Source of the DNA: Anaerolineae bacterium
GTDB taxonomy: Bacteria > Chloroflexota > Anaerolineae > Promineifilales > Promineifilaceae
DNA length: 6,804 nt
Direction of reading: 5' to 3'
Assembly (NCBI GenBank): GCA_028284105.1
Contig: JANQSK010000661.1
Coordinates: 1-6,804 of the forward strand
The translations under genes and the position numbers were made by a program. Of this stretch, positions 1 to 6,393 are shown piece by piece. Within the stretch, counting starts at the first letter, position 1. Each line of letters starts with the position of its first letter. Below the pieces are notes generated by a model. It was not told the DNA's origin and did no database searches. It saw only the letters and a list, made by a program, of their open reading frames with translations.

Positions 1-1858
1 TATTCGCTCTATTCACCTCACAGGCAAAATAAAATCCCCGCCGGCAGACACCCCTAAACCTGTACTGACGGTTTTACGAAAATGTTTGAATGCTAATCGC
101 GAAAAACGATTCCGCAATTGGGGAGAGGCTGCAGACGCCTTTGGTAAAGCGTATCAAATCCTCACGGGCAAACCGGTTCCCACAGAGAAATCATCTGAAG
201 AAGAAACCCGGGATGATCGCATCGCGGCAGGTCATTCTTATAACACGATGGGTTTATCCTACTTAGACATTGGCAAATTAGATGTTGCGGTGATGTATTT
301 TGAACAGGTTGTCAATATCGGCCGTTCAAATCAGTCAGATGAGCTTGAAGGGGCTGGCTTAGGCAATTTGGGGTTGGCCTATATGTCGTTAGGCTATCTC
401 GACCGCGCCATTGAATTCCATGAAGAGCATCTCGCGATTGCTCGAGAGATAAATGATCTAGCAGAAGAAGGAAGAGCCCTTGGCCGATTAGGTGATGTCT
501 ACTTACGCCAAAAGAACCCTGAAAGAGCCGTTGGTCTTCATGAAAGAGAGCTTGCTATCTTCCAAGAGCTTGGCGATCGCTTCCAAGAAGCAGCTTCGTT
601 ACACAGCTTAGGTGACACCTATCGCCAAATGCAAAATATTGAACAGGCGGTTTCTTTTTACAAGCGCTCTCTCACAATCGCTCGTGAGATTGGTGACCGG
701 GCTAGGGTCGAACGCATTCTGAATAGCATGGGTTTGGTCTATCTAGAATCGGGTGAAAGCAAAGAAGCCATCACGCTTTTCCAACAGGCTATGGAAATTT
801 CGAAAGAAATTGGTGACCCTATTGGGGAAAGTGAAGTTGCTCTTAATCTTGGAGAGCTTTTCCTTCAACAAAAAAACAGCAAAAAAGCGATTGAATTATT
901 CAATCGTTCCCTAAAAATTGCTCAGGACAATAATGATCTACGGCGGCAAATTCGGAATTGGAATAAATTAGGAGATATTTATCTTCAAAATGATGATCCT
1001 GAAGAAGCCCAAATTTGCTATGAAGAATCTTTAAAGGCTATCCATAGCACAGGAGACCAATCCGCACTATTGAGAACGTCCATAAGATTGGGTGAGTCCA
1101 TGATAGGTCGTGGAGATTTTATGAGTGCGGCTCGCATTCTTAAACGGGCTAGGGATCTGTCTATAGAACAAAACAAACCTGATATTCAAAGAGAAATTCT
1201 TCTCAAGCTAGGCTTGGCCTATGAAGCTTGGGGTGATTTAGGCCGTATGGCTGATTATCTACAGGAAAGCCTGCAAATTTCTCGAGAGCTTGACGACATC
1301 GATGCCCAAGCAAGCACCTTAAAGCAAATTGGTGCGATTAACCAGCGTACAAAACAATGGCAAGCAGCCATAAACACCTATCAAAACTTACTCAAGCTTC
1401 ATCGGAAATATGAAAACAAAGCTGGTGAAGCAGAGGCACTAAATCATTTGGGTGATGTGACCCGTGACGGTGGTGATTTAAAACTTGCCCATGATTTCTA
1501 CAAACAAGCTTTGGATATTGGTAAGCAATTCAATTTGAACGACATTGAGGCAATGAGCTTAAGCAATATCGGGATGGTTCAACATCTAGAAGGCAAAAAA
1601 TGGCGCGCCAATACCAATATGGACCGTGCTTTAAGCGCAGCCAGAAAAGCTAAAAGCATTGAGCTGATGACGCAAATCAGCTATAGAACGGCTTATATTT
1701 TTTGTCGCCAAGGCAAATGGGACAAGGCACAACCACACGCGGAACGAGCCAAAAAAGGGTATACCCAACTCAAGGATTCCAAAAGCCTCGATAGAACTGA
1801 AAAAATGCTGGTTGAAATTAACAAAAACAAAGGGAAATCAACTGGCTTCTTTGGGTAG
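1..1858 (+). CDS. Ser/Thr protein kinase-TPR fusion protein, 5' end outside window
   Basis: The reading frame is open from base 2 to the TAG at 1856-1858, 618 residues visible, so the gene starts upstream of the window. A TTG at 86 would be only an internal Leu codon. The first ~45 residues (bases 2-145) include P-x-L-T-V-L-R-K-C-L-N-A-N-R-E-K-R-F, which resembles the end of a eukaryotic-type kinase domain (subdomain XI, with the conserved Arg near the end). About 30 polar residues follow, then 13 consecutive 40-residue TPR units at about 224-1783 nt. These carry the usual LG.(A/V)Y...G....A...(F/Y)...L.IA.E..D pattern and are followed by a 24-residue basic tail ending GFFG. TPR arrays bind partner proteins, so a cytoplasmic sensor or scaffold kinase is likely. 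No membrane segment is seen in the visible part. The kinase catalytic core is not visible, so kinase identity is inferred from the tail alone. The TPR call is firm. The gene converges on the his operon with a 24 nt gap. Confidence 0.85.
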   Translation, partial: IRSIHLTGKIKSPPADTPKPVLTVLRKCLNANREKRFRNWGEAADAFGKAYQILTGKPVPTEKSSEEETRDDRIAAGHSYNTMGLSYLDIGKLDVAVMYFEQVVNIGRSNQSDELEGAGLGNLGLAYMSLGYLDRAIEFHEEHLAIAREINDLAEEGRALGRLGDVYLRQKNPERAVGLHERELAIFQELGDRFQEAASLHSLGDTYRQMQNIEQAVSFYKRSLTIAREIGDRARVERILNSMGLVYLESGESKEAITLFQQAMEISKEIGDPIGESEVALNLGELFLQQKNSKKAIELFNRSLKIAQDNNDLRRQIRNWNKLGDIYLQNDDPEEAQICYEESLKAIHSTGDQSALLRTSIRLGESMIGRGDFMSAARILKRARDLSIEQNKPDIQREILLKLGLAYEAWGDLGRMADYLQESLQISRELDDIDAQASTLKQIGAINQRTKQWQAAINTYQNLLKLHRKYENKAGEAEALNHLGDVTRDGGDLKLAHDFYKQALDIGKQFNLNDIEAMSLSNIGMVQHLEGKKWRANTNMDRALSAARKAKSIELMTQISYRTAYIFCRQGKWDKAQPHAERAKKGYTQLKDSKSLDRTEKMLVEINKNKGKSTGFFG

Positions 1859-1876
1859 TATCAAGCCTTCCAAATG

Positions 1877-1895
1877 GGTGTTCTAACTAAACACC
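1877..1895. terminator. Small hairpin at the convergent gene junction, possible weak terminator
   Basis: GGTGTT at 1877-1882 and AACACC at 1890-1895 form a perfect 6-bp inverted repeat around a 7-nt loop. The hairpin straddles the stop codon of the minus-strand metallophosphoesterase gene and lies just past the stop of the plus-strand TPR gene. It is the only stem I found at this junction. Neither strand has a T-run after the stem, so it is not a standard intrinsic terminator. Termination here may depend on Rho or lie elsewhere. Confidence 0.25.
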
Positions 1896-2887
1896 GACCC
1901 CAAATTCTTCGTTAAATCAGAAATTGACTTTAAATTTTCTTGGGTATCTAGCAGGAGGTAATTTCCAGCTTCTCTTGGAGATGCATGCTTAGCGCTTGCT
2001 AACCGAAGCTGGATGTTATTAATAATTTCATAACCACCGCGAACATTGATGTGACCTGAAACGAGGAAGCGCTGGTGATTGTACTCTTTGCTCAATGTAA
2101 GAAGCATCGACTCCAAAATCACTTTGTATCCCTGACGGCCGTATTCTTTTTCATTGCGCGTAAAAAGAGCGTCCCAAAGTAAATTGAAGTCAGGATTACT
2201 GCTGCTGGCGACAGTTCCAACCAAAAAATCATCGTACCGGGGGTCTTCGACACCGGACACATCAAAATAGTTTCGAGCCATTTCATTGTAGGTGCGATTA
2301 TGGAGTTTTCGCATGGCACGCATCAAAGACGGCCGTTCGTCTGGCGTGACCGATTCTCGTGCTTTCTCAAGCAACGATTGGTGAGAGAAATGGCTCAATC
2401 GCTCTAGCCCTTCTTTTTGGCTGATAGCGGCTGTGGCGCCAGCGTGACAAAGCGTCACACCAGCCCCAGTGCGCAAATAGAACGGCAGGGAATCAAAAAA
2501 GGAGACAATCTTTTCCCGATTTTCTCCTAAGCTTTTTTCAAACCGTGGCGTAAAGAACTCATTCCCTTTTTGTAAGGTAATGCTATAAATATGCGGTAAT
2601 TCATGATTACCTAAGACACAAACTATCTTTTCAGGATGTTGCTCTTTTAATTTGATGAGGTCTAAAACAATATCAACCGAGGCGTCCTGCTCTTCCGGGC
2701 CTGAATAGTGAATCATGTCCCCTAAAACACAGAAGAAGTCAGCTTGGTTCTTGGCCTCGAGCTCAAAAAATCGGTCACGATATCGACGGTACGCATCCCA
2801 ATCGCCATGAAGATCAGTGACAATAAATGCCCGTCCCTCCTCAATGTCGACTATACGTTTAGTTTCCGTTTTTACCGTTGCGCTCAT
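1883..2887 (-). CDS. Calcineurin-like (PPP-type) metallophosphoesterase, last gene of the his cluster
   Basis: This is a 334-residue predicted cytoplasmic phosphoesterase of the two-metal calcineurin-like superfamily. The metal-site motifs are in the expected order: TDLHGD (D25, H27), LGDM (D57), GNHE (N94, H95), LCHAG (H148) and VSGH (H279). The arrangement is closest to PPP-type protein phosphatases, but the second motif reads GDMIHYSG where PPP enzymes have GDxVDRG, so the usual phosphate-contacting Arg is absent. About 120 residues separate the H148 and H279 motifs. There is no signal peptide or membrane segment. The start lies 8 nt after the hisE stop with no convincing Shine-Dalgarno, which suggests translation coupled to hisE. 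Substrate is unknown: it could act on a phosphoprotein, a nucleotide or a small phosphoester. Its place in the operon makes a histidine-pathway or nucleotide-housekeeping role possible, but this is inference only. Two ACGGCCGT palindromes lie within it. Confidence 0.85.
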   Translation of the reverse strand: MSATVKTETKRIVDIEEGRAFIVTDLHGDWDAYRRYRDRFFELEAKNQADFFCVLGDMIHYSGPEEQDASVDIVLDLIKLKEQHPEKIVCVLGNHELPHIYSITLQKGNEFFTPRFEKSLGENREKIVSFFDSLPFYLRTGAGVTLCHAGATAAISQKEGLERLSHFSHQSLLEKARESVTPDERPSLMRAMRKLHNRTYNEMARNYFDVSGVEDPRYDDFLVGTVASSSNPDFNLLWDALFTRNEKEYGRQGYKVILESMLLTLSKEYNHQRFLVSGHINVRGGYEIINNIQLRLASAKHASPREAGNYLLLDTQENLKSISDLTKNLGSVFS

Positions 2888-2895
2888 TTTAACTA

Positions 2896-3177
2896 TTACC
2901 GACTACGTTTGGATAATTCCGTCAGAACATCTTCCCATACTAGCCCTTTTTCGACAAGCATGACTAAGGTATGGTAAATAAGATCAGCTGTTTCTTCAAT
3001 GATTCTCTGGTTGCCCTGACCCTTGGCTGCAATGATAACTTCGACTGATTCTTCACCGATTTTTTTTAATATTTCATCTTCCCCATCGCGAAATAAGGAA
3101 GCGGTGTAAGAGTTCGCATTTGGGTTTGCTTTGCGCTCTTGGATTACAGCCTGTAGTGTTTGTATTGTCTCTGTCAT
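2896..3177 (-). CDS. hisE: Phosphoribosyl-ATP pyrophosphatase
   Basis: HisE hydrolyses phosphoribosyl-ATP to phosphoribosyl-AMP and pyrophosphate, the second step of histidine synthesis. The 93-residue product has the standard length for a stand-alone HisE. It shows the family features SYTASLF (23-29), DGEDEILKKIGEE (31-43) and IEETADLIYH (60-69). The last two form the MazG-like acidic Mg-binding site (E42, E43, E46, E62, D65). The ATG at 3177 gives the usual family N-terminus TETIQTLQAVI. A purine-rich stretch (AAGAAAG) just upstream is a weak ribosome site. The gene is separated from hisI by 76 nt, unusually wide for this operon, and ends with TAA followed directly by TAG. HisE and HisI are one fused protein in enteric bacteria but are separate here. 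Confidence 0.95.
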   Translation of the reverse strand: MTETIQTLQAVIQERKANPNANSYTASLFRDGEDEILKKIGEESVEVIIAAKGQGNQRIIEETADLIYHTLVMLVEKGLVWEDVLTELSKRSR

Positions 3178-3204
3178 TCTTTCTTAAGTTCCTAATAAGT
3201 TAAG

Positions 3205-3229
3205 TAATGTTCTGTATTTGAACACATTA
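3205..3229. repeat. Imperfect inverted repeat in the hisI-hisE gap
   Basis: TAATGTTC (3205-3212) faces GAACACATTA (3220-3229). The arms match fully except for a two-base CA insertion in the right arm; the outer six bases (TAATGT/ACATTA) pair perfectly. It lies in the only sizeable gap of the operon, 76 AT-rich bases between hisI and hisE. It could be an operator, an mRNA stem that adjusts hisE expression or a processing site, or simply chance in AT-rich DNA. No good sigma-70 promoter could be placed beside it. Confidence 0.3.
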
Positions 3230-3253
3230 TTTCAAAATCACTTTGTTCTTTGT

Positions 3254-3565
3254 TTAATCCAAATTTTGGAAGAAGCATGATGTTTCACCAGTGTGGCAAG
3301 CAGGGCCGGCTGGATCAACTAACAATAAAAGCGTATCAGCATCACAATCCACACGAATTTCTTGCACTTTTTGCACATTTCCCGACGTTCCACCTTTGTG
3401 CCAAAGCTCTTGACGACTCCGACTCCAAAAGTGTGCTTCACCTGTTTGTTGTGTAAGTTCAAGTGCTTTTTGATTCATCCAAGCCACCATCAATACTGTA
3501 TGTGTTTGGGCATCTTGAACAACGGCAGTTATGAGGCCACGATCATCAAATTTTAAGTTCATCAT
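3254..3565 (-). CDS. hisI: Phosphoribosyl-AMP cyclohydrolase
   Basis: HisI opens the adenine ring of phosphoribosyl-AMP to give ProFAR, the third step of the pathway; it is a cytoplasmic Zn/Mg-dependent homodimer. The 103-residue protein is a monofunctional HisI without a HisE domain. Diagnostic motifs are LMVAWMN (25-31), FWSRSRQELWHKGGTSGN (46-63), DCDADTLL (73-80) and GPACHTGETSCF (87-98). Cys74, Cys90 and Cys97 are the expected Zn ligands, and Asp73, Asp75 and Asp77 the expected Mg ligands. The start overlaps the end of hisF: the ATG pair at 3565 and 3562 gives a 20 or 17 nt overlap, and the sequence does not decide between them. No clear Shine-Dalgarno is present, so coupling to hisF translation is likely. 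Confidence 0.96.
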   Translation of the reverse strand: MMNLKFDDRGLITAVVQDAQTHTVLMVAWMNQKALELTQQTGEAHFWSRSRQELWHKGGTSGNVQKVQEIRVDCDADTLLLLVDPAGPACHTGETSCFFQNLD

Positions 3566-4331
3566 AGGTTCGGAAGGGTCTTACTGGAATATTTTGTTCA
3601 GTTAAATAATCTTTTACTTCTTGAATTGAAAGCTCTTTGTAATGGAATAGGGAGGCAGCCAATGCAGCATCAGCCCCACCAAGCGTTAATGCCTGGGCAA
3701 AATGCGCCTTGGTTCCTGCACCTCCCGACGCAATGACGGGGATATTAACGGCTTCTGAAATCGCTTTTGTCAATGAAAGGTCGTACCCTTCCTTGGTTCC
3801 ATCTCCATCCATACTAGTTAGCAACAGTTCACCAGCCCCGAGACGTTCAGCTTCAATTGCCCATTCTACAGCATCTAAACCGGTCGGTTTTCGACCACCA
3901 CTAACAAACACTTCCCAACGGCCGTTTTCTATCATTTTGGCATCAATAGCCACCACAATCGCTTGACTCCCAAATGCCTCAGCACCTTCAGAAATGACGG
4001 TGGGATTTTTTACCGCAGCAGAGTTGATACTGACCTTGTCTGCCCCTGAGCGGAGCATCTCACGCATATCGTCTACGGTTCGAATGCCACCACCGACCGT
4101 AAAAGGAATAAAGACCTGATCGGCCACTGCACGCGCCATATCTAAAACAGTTTTCCGCGCTTCATGTGTGGCCGTGATATCTAAAAACACCAGCTCATCT
4201 GCGCCAGCAGCATCATATACTTTGGCCTGCTCAACAGGATCACCAGCATCTCGTAATTCTACAAAGTTGATCCCCTTAACAACACGGCCGTTTTTTACAT
4301 CCAAACAAGGAATAATGCGTTTAGCCAGCAT
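3546..4331 (-). CDS. hisF: Imidazole glycerol phosphate synthase, cyclase subunit
   Basis: HisF uses ammonia passed from HisH to convert PRFAR into imidazole glycerol phosphate and AICAR, linking histidine and purine synthesis. It is a (beta/alpha)8 barrel of 261 residues, normal for the family. The two catalytic aspartates are present at the canonical numbers: D11 in CLDV and D130 in VAIDAK. Phosphate-binding loops are seen at VGGGIR (79-84) and IASGGAG (200-206). Other landmarks are GINFVELRDAGDPVE (19-33), the LLTSMDGDGTKEGYD segment (170-184) and the closing RPFRTYDELKI. The ATG at 4331 is preceded by a strong AGGAGA ribosome site, which settles the start. It lies 8 nt after the HAD gene and overlaps hisI. 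Two ACGGCCGT palindromes encode Asn-Gly-Arg here. Confidence 0.97.
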   Translation of the reverse strand: MLAKRIIPCLDVKNGRVVKGINFVELRDAGDPVEQAKVYDAAGADELVFLDITATHEARKTVLDMARAVADQVFIPFTVGGGIRTVDDMREMLRSGADKVSINSAAVKNPTVISEGAEAFGSQAIVVAIDAKMIENGRWEVFVSGGRKPTGLDAVEWAIEAERLGAGELLLTSMDGDGTKEGYDLSLTKAISEAVNIPVIASGGAGTKAHFAQALTLGGADAALAASLFHYKELSIQEVKDYLTEQNIPVRPFRTYDELKI

Positions 4332-4335
4332 TTTG

Positions 4336-4341
4336 TCTCCT
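4336..4341 (-). promoter_or_regulatory. Shine-Dalgarno of hisF, overlapping the HAD stop codon
   Basis: On the minus strand the sequence reads TAGGAGACAAAATG. AGGAGA lies four bases before the hisF ATG, and its first two bases are part of the TAG stop of the upstream HAD gene. It is the clearest ribosome site in the operon and fixes the hisF start at 4331. hisF can therefore be initiated independently, or by a ribosome that has just terminated on the HAD gene. Confidence 0.7.
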
Positions 4342-5029
4342 ATACATGCTTTTGCACCAATGGTGGAAGTTGTTTTAATGCTTGAATCTCAAAAGTAAAC
4401 CCCAACTGATCATGATTCGGTTTACTGTATGGATTGTACCAGCAAGTATCAATTCCGTAATTAATGCCACCCAAAATATCTGAGGATAAACTATCCCCAA
4501 TCATTAAGACGCTTTCTTTAGATGGATTTCCCATCGCTTCAAATGCAACATCAAAAATTTTTGCTTCCGGTTTTTTTGCGCCAACTTCCTCTGAAATGAT
4601 CACGGGATCAAAAAACTTCTTAATCGGCGAGCGCCCCAAGCGCGATCTTTGTACAGTAGCCAACCCATTTGTGATCAATCCTAAGTTAATGGTTGATGAA
4701 AGATGAGAGAGCAATTCTTCTGCACCAGCAATCAAATCATGGCACAATCCCAGTTGCGTTGTATAAGTTTGACTGAATTGGATTGCATCTCTTTGGACGC
4801 CAACCGTCTCAAACAAGCGCAAAAAGCGAATGGTTTTTATCTCATCAGATGAAATTTCGCCTCTTTCAAATGCTTCCCAAACTGAGTGGTTGATTTTTTC
4901 ATAAGATTGATAAATCTCATCTGAGTAAGGTAAATCTTCAATTTGAAAAGTTGCCTTGAACGCTTTTTTCTGAGCTAAAGAGAAGTCGAATAGGGTATTG
5001 TCTGCATCAAATAAAAGCCACTGATACAT
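4340..5029 (-). CDS. HAD-family phosphatase, YjjG/YfnB-like, within the his operon
   Basis: This 229-residue protein has all four HAD motifs: DADNTL (D8 nucleophile, D10 acid/base), LITNG (T120), GAKKPEAKIF (Lys152/153) and IGDSLSSD (D179, D184). The alpha-helical cap between motifs I and II and the segments IGDSLSSDILGG and GIDTCWYNP closely resemble the YjjG/YfnB subfamily. Characterised members dephosphorylate pyrimidine and non-canonical nucleotides. The gene lies between hisA and hisF, 4 nt after the hisA stop, with AGGA (5037-5040) seven bases upstream of its ATG, so it is co-transcribed with both. By family it is a nucleotidase. By context it could instead serve as the histidinol-phosphatase, since no dedicated one is visible; this is inference. 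No ACGGCCGT copy occurs in this gene. Confidence 0.9.
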   Translation of the reverse strand: MYQWLLFDADNTLFDFSLAQKKAFKATFQIEDLPYSDEIYQSYEKINHSVWEAFERGEISSDEIKTIRFLRLFETVGVQRDAIQFSQTYTTQLGLCHDLIAGAEELLSHLSSTINLGLITNGLATVQRSRLGRSPIKKFFDPVIISEEVGAKKPEAKIFDVAFEAMGNPSKESVLMIGDSLSSDILGGINYGIDTCWYNPYSKPNHDQLGFTFEIQALKQLPPLVQKHV

Positions 5030-5033
5030 GGAA

Positions 5034-5777
5034 TTATCCTGCTAGTTCTTTTAAACGATTGAATGCCTCATTTAAATCAATCCGTCCGTCATAAATAGCG
5101 CGACCCGTGATCACACCGACTACACCCTCATCTGCAAAGCCGTGACATTTTGATATGTCTTCAAATGAAGCAACGCCACCAGAAGCAATGACGTTTAAAT
5201 TCGTGTCACGTGCTAACTGAACGGTTGCTTCCGCATTCACACCCGTCAAAACACCATCACGATTAATGTCAGTATATACAACGGTTTTTACGCCATTTTC
5301 CGCCATCTGCCTGCCAAGTTCAGCGGGAGAAACGGCCGTATCTGTCTGCCACCCTCTCGTTTTGACACGGCCATCTCGGGCATCGATACCCACAACAATG
5401 CGCTCTGCCCCAAACTGGGAAACGGCCGTTTTAACCAAGTCAGGATTTTCAATCGCCACTGTCCCTAAAATCACCCGATCAACGCCTGTATTCAAGACTG
5501 TTTCTACATCATTTAGGGAACGCACCCCACCACCAAATTGAAGTTTGCAGGGCAGATTCGCCAAGGATGGCAAGATTTCCCAATTTACTTGACCGGCTTC
5601 ATCAAATGCGCCGTCTAAATTCACAATGTGAAGCCACTCTGAACCGGAAGCTAACCACCGCTCCCCCATAGCAACGGGGTCATCACTGAATGTCGTTTGT
5701 TGATTTGGGTCACCATATTTAAGCCGCACAACACGGCCGTTTCGCAAATCAATTGCAGGAAATATTGTAAAACTCAT
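5034..5777 (-). CDS. hisA: ProFAR isomerase
   Basis: HisA isomerises ProFAR to PRFAR by an Amadori rearrangement, the step before HisH-HisF. The protein is a (beta/alpha)8 barrel of 247 residues, a normal length. The catalytic aspartates are D10 in FPAID and D132 in GIDARDG. Phosphate-binding loops are FGGGVR (81-86), ASGGV (198-202) and GRAIYDG (225-231). An ATG six bases upstream (5783) would add Met-Phe. I prefer 5777 because it forms an ATGA overlap with the true hisH stop at 5774-5776 and gives the usual short N-terminus ahead of FPAID. The gene is followed after 4 nt by the HAD phosphatase. It contains three ACGGCCGT palindromes, more than any other gene here, in two reading frames (Asn-Gly-Arg once, Thr-Ala-Val twice). 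A dual HisA/TrpF (PriA) role cannot be excluded from sequence alone. Confidence 0.96.
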   Translation of the reverse strand: MSFTIFPAIDLRNGRVVRLKYGDPNQQTTFSDDPVAMGERWLASGSEWLHIVNLDGAFDEAGQVNWEILPSLANLPCKLQFGGGVRSLNDVETVLNTGVDRVILGTVAIENPDLVKTAVSQFGAERIVVGIDARDGRVKTRGWQTDTAVSPAELGRQMAENGVKTVVYTDINRDGVLTGVNAEATVQLARDTNLNVIASGGVASFEDISKCHGFADEGVVGVITGRAIYDGRIDLNEAFNRLKELAG

Positions 5778-6393
5778 GAACACATCTCTAAATAGTTACG
5801 TAAAATTTGAAGGCCTGTCGTCTGACTCTTTTCAGGATGGAATTGAATGCCGTAGACATTCCCCCGCCCAACAATGGCTGAAAAGGATCGCCATAGGGGG
5901 TTGAGGCCACAATATCAACACTATCTTTAGGAACACAATGATAAGAATGAACAAAGTACGCATAGCTATTTTGAGGAACATTCGCTAATAAGGGATGATC
6001 ATTTTTAAAATGAATTTGATTCCAGCCTATGTGCGGCACTTTTAGGCCATTATCTGGAAATCGTGTCACTTTTCCGGGGATAAGGCCCAATCCCTCATGA
6101 ATACCCATTTCATCTCCTTCGTCGAAAAGGAACTGCATACCCACGCAAATACCTAAAAGTGGTTTGCCGTTTTTAACAGCTTGTTTAACGGCCGTATCCA
6201 CTTTACTAGCTCGCAAAGCAGCCATACCAGATCCAAAAGCACCGACACCAGGCAAGGTCAGTCGTGTGGCTGCCAAAATTTCATCAGGATCAGATGTGAC
6301 ATGTACATCCGCGCCCACGGCTTCAAAAGCCTTATAGGCCGAACGCAAATTACTGGCCCCATAATCAATCATGGTCAATTTTATTTTGCTCAT
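5774..6393 (-). CDS. hisH: Imidazole glycerol phosphate synthase, glutaminase subunit, with a one-base frameshift
   Basis: HisH hydrolyses glutamine and passes ammonia to HisF. It is a class I glutamine amidotransferase with MIDYGASNLRS at the start, PGVGAFGSGM (48-57), the nucleophile C83 in GICVGMQ, HIGWNQ (121-126) and YFVHSYH (146-152). As given, the frame runs to a stop at 5788 (201 residues) but loses homology after YGDPF (167-171), so the His and Glu of the triad are missing. The frame one base over reads FSAIVGRGNVYG and then FHPEKSQTTGLQILRNYL. One extra T in the T4 run (A4 on the plus strand, 5881-5884) joins the two and gives 206 residues with triad C83-H186-E188. The stop at 5774-5776 then overlaps the hisA ATG. 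The start at 6393 overlaps the hisB stop as ATGA. A homopolymer sequencing error is the simplest explanation; a real mutation or programmed slippage is possible. Confidence 0.93.

Noticed and set aside
86..88. TTG as the start codon of the TPR gene
   Set aside because: The frame is open further upstream to the window edge, and the upstream residues continue a recognisable kinase C-terminal pattern.
573..580. GCGATCGC, the cyanobacterial HIP1 octamer
   Set aside because: I found only one copy. A cyanobacterium rich in HIP1 would usually show several in this length, so it is not used to assign the organism.
224..1783. 120-bp tandem DNA repeat in the TPR gene
   Set aside because: The 40-residue periodicity is clear in protein, but the DNA units have diverged strongly. 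This is an old TPR array, not a recent tandem duplication.
3178..3253. Internal sigma-70 promoter for hisE
   Set aside because: A TTGAAA-like box exists on the minus strand, but no acceptable -10 box lies 16-18 bases after it. AT-rich DNA gives such matches by chance.
5266..5541. Plus-strand open frame opposite hisA (and similar ones opposite hisF, hisI, hisH and the HAD gene)
   Set aside because: These are antisense shadows of well-recognised his genes; none encodes a recognisable domain.
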